Translations under genes and position numbers: made by a program | In this document: in pieces, positions 28,027 to 35,860 of the stretch | Layout of the letters: each line of letters opens with the position of its first letter | How positions within the stretch are numbered: position 1 is the stretch's first letter | Assembly (NCBI GenBank): GCA_965220875.1 | Contig: OZ244849.1 | Span: forward strand, 1,674,001 to 1,738,000 | Direction of reading: 5' to 3' | Origin: WTFY01 sp965220875 | GTDB taxonomy: Bacteria > Pseudomonadota > Gammaproteobacteria > UBA4575 | Length of the DNA stretch: 64,000 bases | The notes under the pieces: generated by a model | Databases searched by the model: none | The model's input: the letters and a program-made list of their open reading frames with translations, nothing else | Told to the model about the DNA's origin: nothing

Positions 28027-30875
28027 GTCGAATTTTTCAATTTTGGGGCGGCGACAGACTGACCATAATAATGCTCGTTATAACGCGATATCAGGCGTGC
28101 GCCACGGAGGAGTGCTGGATTGTCTACGAGTTGGTCAACGAGGGCGATTTGGGCAAACATGTTGGTTTGGCGGGTTGCGAAGCATAAGGCGAATCGACAA
28201 AGGTCACAATCGTGCGATATGCCGTGCCGTCGGGCTTCGGCAACGAAACGGGCGGCGATGGTGCTATCACTTTCGTTGGTGTTACCCTGTCGATTTAGGC
28301 TGTGGCCGAACTGCGTGTGTTTGTCAACGAGGGTCTCAAGGGACTCAAGAGTAGCTGAAGACAAAGGCTGTTCTCCAAAGTTTTCTTCGGCTCTTGCCCA
28401 GTTCTTACCGCAAATGCTCCTGAAGATTGCGTTGAAGATGCAGCGAGTCACCTGACGCTGCCTTACATCCACTAAAAAACCCGCCTGCCTCGCGCTGTAC
28501 CAAAGATGAAGCAGTAGGAAGGCCTTTCGTATGGCAGGTGCGCCTGCTGCGACATGGGCGTGCGGTTCGACACCTAGATCCTTCAGTCCCACTGGTGGCG
28601 CACTTACTACCGCAGCGTCGTCGAATGGCGGATGCCGGGCTACGTAGAGCCCTCCAGGCGGTGGAACAGTGAAACCCTTCCTTGTAGATTCTGGATCCAA
28701 AGGGTTGCCGACCAGCGGGCGGTCCATGCTAAAGAACTGGGCCTCAAGAGTGGTGTTGTGCTGGCCGCTATCGTCAACGAGATGTACGAGCGTCTGGCGT
28801 CGCCGAGACGTTAAGGTCCATCGCAGCGGCGAGGGGTCGTGTTCGAAACTGAGCATACAAGTGCCAAGGGTGTCGCCGTTGATCTCTAGGGTACAACTTG
28901 CAGCTTCGAGGTATTTCCAAGCTCGGGCTTCGTTGTTAAGGAAGTTGCCGAATGTGCGGCGCCATGTGTCCGGCATAATTGGGATAGCCATCGAATCGTC
29001 CACGAGATCGGAAAGGATCTGTCGACTGTCTGATGCGTACAACTTCATGCGTACTCTAACGGTGAAACCCTCGGGACCGTTGACAGAGAGATTCAGTTCA
29101 TTGCGCCATAAGGTGTCGAGGCTCGCGTCGAACGGGTCGGAGGTAACGATTAAACCCGGATGTGAGGCTATGCCTGGTGTCCAAGGCTCCGGTTCCCGGA
29201 CGGCGAGTCTTGCGAATCCCTTTGCTGGAGGTGTTGTTACGGCACCATCAAGGTCTGAACTGCGGTGTGCCTCGACGGTCAGCAAGTAGTTGCCTGCAGC
29301 GAGGGGTGGTAAGCGAACGAATGTGGGACTGCCCAGAGAGTCGGTCGCGATGACCTGTTCAGACCCGTCGTCTAAACGGAACGAAAGAGCGTCAAGCGAA
29401 TGATCCGAAGCTATGCCGAAGCAAGGGGACTCAGTGGTCAACCACTCTGTGCTACCATCGCCATCCCATCCGCGTCCAGGCAAGCCTGCTGGCCAAACGC
29501 GGATCGTACGTGTCACGTCGATTCCAAGTTCGCGGAAGCGCGCTGTGGTGTTAGCTGAGACCTCACTTGGTACGGCGAGGCGGAAGGCGTGGGCGCCTTC
29601 GCAGTTCAAGGTGCAGCGAGTCGACTCTGGTAGGTCGCAGGGCATATTGTAAGCTGTCACCATTATGTAGTCATTGTCTGGCCTGATGATCGAAGAGGCA
29701 ATGTGATGTCCGATGCCGTCTTTACCAATACGAAATAGCCAGATCGGCCCGGGTGGCAGCCGAAACTCGGACTCAAGCAGATGGTCCATGAGAGGGTCTG
29801 GCTGTTCGAACTGAACAAGAGGCACATCAGCATCTGGCCAGCGCTTAAGAGCCCCCATGCGGTTTCCGGATAACAGCCACCCGGTCGGTTTCCAGTCGGT
29901 AGCACCATTCAGGCGGCATCGCGTACGATCGAGAAATACGCGTAGTGCGGTGCTCTCAGCAGCGATCGGACGCAGGGATTTCAGTTGGAGTAGTACCGAC
30001 CATTCGCGATTTCCGGCATGACGGAGGAAGATGTCAGGACGAATTACAAAACGTGTGGGATCAGGCAGAGCTTGCTCGTTAGGTTGCGAAGAGGTGGTCG
30101 GAAAGTGGGGGCGGTAGATTCCGCGTCCGATGCCCTTGAAACGATCTGAAACGACACGCCTTGTCTCTTTGAGCCATTCGCGAGAACTACGTACGAGTTC
30201 TAGATCAGCAACTATCCGGTCCAGGGTTGCTGGGTGGACCAGGTTATCAGCACCTACAGACTCTCCCCTAAGGAGTGCGGCGGCGATCTGTCCGGTCAAC
30301 TCCTCCTGCTCGAGGAAGGCTTGGAATCGTGTTGAAGAATGGGATGCATGTGCAGCGAGCAACCGACCGATCGAGCCTGCATCGAGCGAAGCTGAGACAA
30401 GACGAAATCGGAGGTCGTAAAGCAGTTTGGCAAACTGCCGTTGAAGGTACCGTGGCAGAAGCGCGTGTGTAATTGGCCAAGCGATGATGCTGAAATGCTC
30501 GGCCCAAGTGCCCGAAGGTACTACGCCGTTGAAAGATTGCTGGAACTTCCCGAACCAGCTCTTGACTTTGGGACGGTTATGATACTGCCAGTTAGGAGTT
30601 CGTTCCTCGAAGGAGTGCCAGTATTCGTCTCCGGTGTAGCTATAACCGGCTTCGCTCGCGTAGACGACCCAAAGTAGCCAGAATGATTCCGACGGCAACC
30701 TCGCCTTCTGTCGCTCGCGAAGTAAGGCACTGAAGCGCTGAAGTTCCGCAGAGGTCATGCCGTGCTCCAGTGCGAAAATCGGGAACTTGGACTGTTCGCG
30801 AACGGCAGCAAGTGAACGGAAGTGTTTAAGGAGGTCGTTCTGAATATCTTTCAGCGTTGCAGCATTTTGGTCCAT
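28023..30875 (-). CDS. Large Druantia operon protein between druA and druD-like gene
   Basis: A protein of about 950 residues from the ATG at 30875 (MDQNAATLKDIQNDLLKHFR). The frame is open to 30977, but that would overlap druA by 76 bases. No signal peptide, membrane segment or known enzyme motif is visible. In canonical type I Druantia two genes, druB and druC, occupy this interval. Here one longer gene does. It could be a fused or divergent DruB/DruC or an unrelated replacement. It starts 26 bases after druA and ends in a four-base overlap with the next gene, so it is clearly part of the operon. Function unknown. Confidence 0.7.
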   Translation of the reverse strand: MDQNAATLKDIQNDLLKHFRSLAAVREQSKFPIFALEHGMTSAELQRFSALLRERQKARLPSESFWLLWVVYASEAGYSYTGDEYWHSFEERTPNWQYHNRPKVKSWFGKFQQSFNGVVPSGTWAEHFSIIAWPITHALLPRYLQRQFAKLLYDLRFRLVSASLDAGSIGRLLAAHASHSSTRFQAFLEQEELTGQIAAALLRGESVGADNLVHPATLDRIVADLELVRSSREWLKETRRVVSDRFKGIGRGIYRPHFPTTSSQPNEQALPDPTRFVIRPDIFLRHAGNREWSVLLQLKSLRPIAAESTALRVFLDRTRCRLNGATDWKPTGWLLSGNRMGALKRWPDADVPLVQFEQPDPLMDHLLESEFRLPPGPIWLFRIGKDGIGHHIASSIIRPDNDYIMVTAYNMPCDLPESTRCTLNCEGAHAFRLAVPSEVSANTTARFRELGIDVTRTIRVWPAGLPGRGWDGDGSTEWLTTESPCFGIASDHSLDALSFRLDDGSEQVIATDSLGSPTFVRLPPLAAGNYLLTVEAHRSSDLDGAVTTPPAKGFARLAVREPEPWTPGIASHPGLIVTSDPFDASLDTLWRNELNLSVNGPEGFTVRVRMKLYASDSRQILSDLVDDSMAIPIMPDTWRRTFGNFLNNEARAWKYLEAASCTLEINGDTLGTCMLSFEHDPSPLRWTLTSRRRQTLVHLVDDSGQHNTTLEAQFFSMDRPLVGNPLDPESTRKGFTVPPPGGLYVARHPPFDDAAVVSAPPVGLKDLGVEPHAHVAAGAPAIRKAFLLLHLWYSARQAGFLVDVRQRQVTRCIFNAIFRSICGKNWARAEENFGEQPLSSATLESLETLVDKHTQFGHSLNRQGNTNESDSTIAARFVAEARRHGISHDCDLCRFALCFATRQTNMFAQIALVDQLVDNPALLRGARLISRYNEHYYGQSVAAPKLKNST

Positions 30876-30901
30876 TGACTCAGACTCTAGGCGAGATTGG
30901 A

Positions 30902-32113
30902 TTACCTGGAAACCATGTGCGGGTGCTGGATTATAATGGGGTCGCCAAGCAGTCGCACGACATCGGACCGGCTCCAAGTGCGGTAGTCAGGACGTCGCTG
31001 GGCTCGGGGAAGTATCCACCGTTCAAGGGCAAGGTCGGCAACCTGCTGCGCTGTGAGAAGCGTTGAGAGATCGGGACGACCCTTCCCATTGCGCAAGATT
31101 TTGGTGGCATTCAACGCAAGGTTGCAGATAAAGACTTGGCGTTGAATACCATGCCGGAGCAGTTCGTCTTTAAATCCAAGCGCTTTCAGCGCAGCGCGTG
31201 TGGTCCGTAAGCGCCAGTTTGGGCCCTGACCAAAACAATGCTGGTCTGCGTATTTGTGGCCAATGCTGCGCAGGTACCCACGCAACTCGATAAAGAGGTC
31301 ATCTGAGATGTGAAAATGTCCCCAGCCGTGGGTATAACCGATGGGTTCGAAGTAGAGTATGTTGTCCAACTTCAAACGGTTGTAGACGGAGGACCGTCCC
31401 ATTGATGAAGAAGTCGTAACAGTGAGGAGGCGCGCCCTTTTTGCCTTGCCAGAGATGATGCCGACTGTACTGCCGTACGTACGGGTGAACTCGTCATAGA
31501 TTTGCCGCGTGCGGATGAGGCAGGCAACCATCTTGCCGGCCAAGAGAGTGTTGTAGGGCGGTAATGCGCCGAGGACGTAGGCATCCATGACATTGACTAA
31601 GCGTTCGCGACGGTCGTCTGCATCCCACCCGATGAGCGTGTCACGCACCGAAAGATTGAACACAGGATCCCCTATAGCGATGAGGCCTAAGAGCTTGTCA
31701 TTATAGGTATCCCAGACGATGTAGCGGAGACGCCGACCGAACCCACTGGAAACCGGGACGGACCAGGTGAGGGCAGCAAGGCGAAATAAGTCCGCTTGCC
31801 AAGTTCCAGCGTGCACTCGCTCTAGTTCAGGCTGGATGGCGGTAGGTTTCACGTTCTGACCAGACGCAAAGTAGGGAAGTAGATTATCAATCCTGCTTGC
31901 TAAAAATTTGGAGTTGGCGGAGATACGGTCGGTTCTTTGAGGGCTGTGCAAGCCTCGAACAATGGCCTTGTCATGACCGTAGATCTTGAGAGTGCCATCC
32001 TCCGCTTTATGGAAACCAAGCGAGCGAAGTTGGCGCCTAACTTTTCGGCGGAGCGAAGCCTCTCTGGCCGAGATTGGAATTACCGGCCTGTTGTTCTTGT
32101 GCGAGTTCTTCAC
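30902..32113 (-). CDS. druA: Druantia protein DruA (DUF4338)
   Basis: First gene of the Druantia operon. The 403-residue product has the DUF4338 signature: YIVWDTYNDKLLGLIAIGDP, the block VMDAYVLGALPPYNTLLAGK followed by MVACLI, and GYTHGWGHFHISDDLFIELR. DUF4338 (DruA) marks type I Druantia. Its molecular activity is not settled. The start is GTG at 32113 (MKNSHKNNRP); no strong ribosome site is visible. Immediately upstream are 419 bases without a gene, which should hold the promoter. Confidence 0.88.
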   Translation of the reverse strand: MKNSHKNNRPVIPISAREASLRRKVRRQLRSLGFHKAEDGTLKIYGHDKAIVRGLHSPQRTDRISANSKFLASRIDNLLPYFASGQNVKPTAIQPELERVHAGTWQADLFRLAALTWSVPVSSGFGRRLRYIVWDTYNDKLLGLIAIGDPVFNLSVRDTLIGWDADDRRERLVNVMDAYVLGALPPYNTLLAGKMVACLIRTRQIYDEFTRTYGSTVGIISGKAKRARLLTVTTSSSMGRSSVYNRLKLDNILYFEPIGYTHGWGHFHISDDLFIELRGYLRSIGHKYADQHCFGQGPNWRLRTTRAALKALGFKDELLRHGIQRQVFICNLALNATKILRNGKGRPDLSTLLTAQQVADLALERWILPRAQRRPDYRTWSRSDVVRLLGDPIIIQHPHMVSR

Positions 32114-32532
32114 GACTAATTTGTTCTGGCTTCCTGTTGACTGTTGGATGCAACAATTTGCCGCCCTAGAGTGGTTTTCTCGGAGCGAGTGACTGGTGAT
32201 CCTTCGCCAGGGTACTCATAGGAGATTCACATGCAATTCTCGCTTATATAGAACAAGCAGACAACCTGAGCAGACTATGTGATTAGATATGCAAATTCGC
32301 CACACTATTCGGTCGGAGAAGAAGAGATTGCATCGGGGCCGGTCGCTCAGGATGACATGTGGTCGGTGCCAGTTGTAGTGGTGTAGCTAAGAGGGCAAGT
32401 GTTCGGCCCATTGTCTGGTGCGTCATAGATGCGGGCATAGGCCCATTACCGCAGGGCAGTCTGGATGAAGCACTCGGCATCCTAAAATGTTACATAGGAT
32501 TCTGAGTACACCGTGTGCCTTATGGAATTTGG
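32114..32532. other. 419-base stretch upstream of druA
   Basis: Probably holds the promoter of the Druantia operon. I see no gene, repeat or RNA here. The short minus-strand frame 32283-32480 has no supporting features. Confidence 0.45.
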
Positions 32533-33084
32533 TCAGGTAGCTGCTCTGTTAGTCGGAAGCCAATTAAGCACTGCTTCAATCTGCCGACGGTATGGCGTAT
32601 CAACCTGCGGTGGTGCTCGCCTGATGTACTTCTCCGCATGATCACGTTCAGCCCCAGTCAGATTCTGAAGGTGGCTTATTACTTCTTCTATAGTGGGAGC
32701 CTTTTCTTCATCTCCAAATTTTGGTGGAAGATCGGTCCAGATGACATGGTCCAGTTGTTTCATAGCAGCCCATTTGTCAAGTTCAGGGATGGAATCGGGT
32801 GCCCGAGTTCCGGCTGACCATCTTCCAATGTATCTAGACTTAGTCTTTTCACGCGATTGAAGGGCTTTGTGTGCGTCTTCCAAGGTCTCAGAATCCATCA
32901 ATGTCCAAAGTGACCGCACGGGGCGCGCAGAACATTCTATGACTAATGTAATGCGCTTATCTTTCGATTGTCGTGCGAATTCAAGCCGAATCAACGGTCC
33001 ACCCTCAAACCAATGCCGTTGAATAGGCAACTCGCGTGGATCCCAGATAAGGGATCCCCAACCTAAACATGCAATATTGTTCAA
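32533..33084 (-). CDS. GGCT-like (gamma-glutamylcyclotransferase-fold) protein
   Basis: A 183-residue protein. The start MNNIACLGWGSLIWDPRELP has the GSL motif seen in gamma-glutamylcyclotransferase-fold proteins (there usually YGSL), which forms the substrate loop. GGPLIRLEFARQSKDKRITL then fits the next strands, and an acidic residue in VIECSARP is a candidate catalytic Glu. The substrate is unknown, and such proteins are often found beside defence genes. It lies upstream of druA on the same strand, separated by 419 bases, so it may be independent. Confidence 0.55.
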   Translation of the reverse strand: MNNIACLGWGSLIWDPRELPIQRHWFEGGPLIRLEFARQSKDKRITLVIECSARPVRSLWTLMDSETLEDAHKALQSREKTKSRYIGRWSAGTRAPDSIPELDKWAAMKQLDHVIWTDLPPKFGDEEKAPTIEEVISHLQNLTGAERDHAEKYIRRAPPQVDTPYRRQIEAVLNWLPTNRAAT

Positions 33085-33452
33085 TTTATTTTTCCTTGTT
33101 CTAGTTTGCTTTCTTAAACACTATACATTGTTAAAAATCTGCAGCACGTCTACTTCATTATTTGTTAAACAGTCCCTGTTGTTTTGATTTTGGTTATTTG
33201 TAAAGAAGGTGAGGCCTGTATTTTATTTTGTTATCAGGAGGCGTGGCTATCCTTGCATAATTTGAGTTACTAGGGATTGTTGTCTTTAAGTTCCTTCATG
33301 TTCTCAACTAAAGTACCATTCAGGCGCAACAGTCTAAAGTCATCACCTCTATCAAATTGGTTAGACAGCGCCGTCCGTGCCAAGCATACAGTGTTGATAT
33401 TAAAGAAGGTAAATCTCAGTCTTAGGGATTTGGACAAGTACCGGGAGTATAA
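33085..33452. other. 368-base divergent intergenic region
   Basis: AT-rich spacer between the divergent GGCT-like gene and the Mrr unit. It should hold both promoters. I see no gene or clear repeat. Confidence 0.45.
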
Positions 33453-33827
33453 ATGAAAAGCATAAAATATAGCTCTAAAGAAAAGATTTGTGTGAGAGCA
33501 CAACAGGTTTGGCTGATTCTTACGGGTGTAGTCATGTGTCGTACAGGTTCTATCGTAACTATTACCTACAGGGACTTGTCTGATAAAATTGGGTTTGCGC
33601 AGGCTAACAGATTGAACCGTGAACTTGGACTCATTCGTGACTACTGTTTAGCTAATCAACTGCCACCTCTTAATTCAATTGTAGTGAATTCAGGAACAGG
33701 CGAGCCAGGTTCTGGAGTGAAAACCTCTCCTGGAAGCACTGCCAGGCTAGATCAGTTAAAGGTCATGAGAGTAAACTGGTACATATATCGTGTGCCGGAT
33801 TTTTGTGACGAAAGCAACAAGCAGTAA
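33453..33827 (+). CDS. Small partner protein upstream of the Mrr-type nuclease
   Basis: A 124-residue protein of unknown function. Visible parts: RAQQVWLILTGVVMCRTGSI, a possible winged-helix-like segment TYRDLSDKIGFAQANRLNRE, and LNSIVVNSGTGEPGSGV, a stretch I have seen in small partner proteins of defence genes. It ends 17 bases before the nuclease gene on the same strand, so the two are likely cotranscribed. Its role, perhaps regulator or sensor, is inference. Confidence 0.6.
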   Translation: MKSIKYSSKEKICVRAQQVWLILTGVVMCRTGSIVTITYRDLSDKIGFAQANRLNRELGLIRDYCLANQLPPLNSIVVNSGTGEPGSGVKTSPGSTARLDQLKVMRVNWYIYRVPDFCDESNKQ

Positions 33828-33844
33828 TTGGCAGGAGTGCTCTG

Positions 33845-34882
33845 ATGGCTTTATGGTTGGTACGTGCCGGCGCACATGGTGAATACGAAAAAAAGTTTTT
33901 GGAAGAGAACCGAGTCTACTTGACTTGGAATAGTCTTTCACATGATCTAACCGAATTCAATGAACGAAGGCAGCTTCGCGATCATTTGGAGAAAAAGGTA
34001 TATCCCGATTCGACGAAAGCTCAGATCAGCAATTACCTTAGTCAAATATGGGCGTTCAGCAAGAAGATAGCCGTCGATGACTGGATCGTGTTACCCAGCA
34101 AGCTAAAGCCTGCAATACATGTAGCTGTAGTAAAAGGAGTATATACCTTCGACTCTAGTGATGAAGATCCTTTTTGCCATTACCGGGAAGTTGAATGGAT
34201 TGCTGTGGACATTCCGCGTACCAATTTTGACCAGGATTTACTGTATTCCTTTGGTGCATTTATGACTGTTTGTGGAGTAAGCCGCAATAATGCTGAGAAA
34301 CGAGTTCGCAAAATGGGGGAGGCCAATTGGAAATCTTCAGTTTTAGTGCAGGGTGATCTTAAGGGAGAGCAGGGGAGTATAGGGGATAGTGAAGAGCTAC
34401 AGGATTTGGCACAGGCTGCACAGGACCAACTTGCAAAATTGGTTATTACCCGCTTTAAAGGACACGGTATGTCACGTTTGGTGGATGCTGTTCTCCGTGC
34501 GCAAGGTTACATTACATACTTGAGCCCTGAGGGGCCAGATAAAGGGATAGATATTTTGGCAGCACCTCAGCCAATGGGTTTTGGAGAACCAAGCGTCTGT
34601 GTACAAGTTAAGTCAGGAGATTTACCATTGGATCGTCCTACGCTTGATCAACTCATTGGTGTAATGCAAAACGTCCAGGCCAGTCATGGTCTACTAGTCT
34701 CTTGGGGAGGATTTAAGTCAAGCGTTGATAGGGAGGAAGCAATGCAGTTTTTCAGGGTACGGCTATGGGATCAGGACGATCTGATTCAGCAAATACTTTC
34801 ACACTATGGCGAGTTGGACGAGGAAATCAGAATGAAGTTGCCGCTAAAGCAAATTTGGGTTGTCACAGGTTCAGCAGAATAG
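33845..34882 (+). CDS. Mrr-type restriction endonuclease with EVE-like N-terminal region
   Basis: A 345-residue protein. The C-terminal part (about 200-320) is an Mrr-cat domain: an initial helix FKGHGMSRLVDAVLRAQGY, then GPDKGIDILAA and CVQVKSGD, the D...QxK core of this PD-(D/E)xK family. The N-terminal half (WLVRAGAHGEYEKKFLEENR, DDWIVLPSK, HVAVVKGVYTF) resembles the EVE/PUA-like modules that read modified bases in restriction enzymes. It therefore probably cuts modified phage DNA, but specificity is not known. It follows the small partner gene and ends beside the hsdM stub. Confidence 0.8.
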   Translation: MALWLVRAGAHGEYEKKFLEENRVYLTWNSLSHDLTEFNERRQLRDHLEKKVYPDSTKAQISNYLSQIWAFSKKIAVDDWIVLPSKLKPAIHVAVVKGVYTFDSSDEDPFCHYREVEWIAVDIPRTNFDQDLLYSFGAFMTVCGVSRNNAEKRVRKMGEANWKSSVLVQGDLKGEQGSIGDSEELQDLAQAAQDQLAKLVITRFKGHGMSRLVDAVLRAQGYITYLSPEGPDKGIDILAAPQPMGFGEPSVCVQVKSGDLPLDRPTLDQLIGVMQNVQASHGLLVSWGGFKSSVDREEAMQFFRVRLWDQDDLIQQILSHYGELDEEIRMKLPLKQIWVVTGSAE

Positions 34883-35003
34883 GAAGCCAGGCTGTCTTTT
34901 TTGATCATGTAAAAGACAAGTAGCTAAAGGCGGAATTTCGAGATGGCTCATTATTCTGAGATTAAGACACGATTTACCATGTAAATATGTTAAGGCCAAC
35001 AAA

Positions 35004-35156
35004 GTGACAGAAGACCAAAAACAGAGGTTAAGAAGACGACTCTGGAGCATAGCTAATGAATTGCTCGGCAAGATGGATGCTGATGAGTTTTGTGATTACA
35101 TTCTCGGGTTTGTGTTCTACAAATACCTCAAACTTTTCACGTCCGCCAAGCTGTAG
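35004..35156 (+). pseudogene. hsdM N-terminal fragment
   Basis: GTG at 35004 opens a frame that reads VTEDQKQRLRRRLWSIANEL then LGKMDADEFCDYILGFVFYK and YLKLFTSAKL. Up to YKYL this is the N-terminus of a type I restriction-modification methyltransferase subunit. After YKYL it runs into the reverse complement of the integrase start. The gene is a stub of about 42 residues of real HsdM and cannot work. Confidence 0.85.
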
Positions 35157-35221
35157 GTGTTGTCTTTGAGTTTGTCATGTTTGACCTCAGTTTCACTGAG
35201 AGGTTTGGGGATTCTTGGCAT
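35139..35221 (-). pseudogene. P4-family integrase N-terminal fragment
   Basis: The minus strand reads MPRIPKPLSETEVKHDKLKD then NTYSLAD. This is the start of a tyrosine recombinase of the P4 type, whose genes often begin close to their att site. Here the ATG is 144 bases from the ssrA 3' end. The coding match ends where the hsdM fragment begins, so a deletion joined the two. Confidence 0.7.
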
Positions 35222-35364
35222 TTTAGTAATACGCTTCTAAGGAAATTTACTCCGTATTACTAAAACTACCAGATTTTACAATATGCTCTCGCATGTCATA
35301 GAACGTTAGCATTCTATAAGGTACTGAATCTATAAATATTATAGGACGTTATTGGATATCTCAG

Positions 35365-35717
35365 TGGTGGAGGCGGCGGGAATCGAACCCGCGTCCGCAA
35401 ATCCTACGCCGTCGGTACTACATGCTTAGTATCGCCTATGATTTAACATCTACTGCCCGACGAACGGGGAAGCAAATGCGATCCTGATAAGGTTTGATGG
35501 GTCCGCTTCAGGCAGGCTTTCCCACGAGCTTGCTAAGGTTACGCCCGGGACTGTCCCGCAAGCTGAACAGGCCGGACGGCTTCAGACTGGTGTTTAGGCA
35601 GCTAAAGCGTAGTTGTCGTCGTTTGCAACTATATTTTGCAGCGTATTTTACGAGGTGAGCTACATCCTCGGCATGCACCTCGGGTTTCGTGACCCACGTC
35701 GAAGCCAGGTCGCCCCC
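35365..35717 (-). ncRNA. ssrA: tmRNA (ssrA)
   Basis: A one-piece tmRNA rescuing stalled ribosomes. The RNA begins GGGGGCG (35717) and ends in a tRNA-like part with TTCGATTCCCGCC and encoded CCA (35365). The seven acceptor pairs (GGGGGCG with CGCCTCC, one G-U) form. The tag reading frame (GCA AAC GAC GAC AAC TAC GCT TTA GCT GCC TAA, 35626-35594) gives ANDDNYALAA, close to the E. coli tag ANDENYALAA. The 3' end is the target site of the genomic island at 18905-35365. Confidence 0.97.
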
Positions 35718-35860
35718 AGAGACACTGGTAAGTATATAATGAATTCCCCAGACATAGTAGGGGCAGGCGGTCTGGTCTGCTTAACACGACGGAATTATTT
35801 GCGCTGGTTTGAGTTATGATTCCTGCTCACTTACACCTTGTACAAGGATATGACGCCTAA

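Noticed and set aside
34893..34918. 8-bp hairpin after the Mrr gene as terminator
   Set aside because: TGTCTTTT/AAAAGACA stem is AT-rich, has a 10-base loop and no T-run after it.
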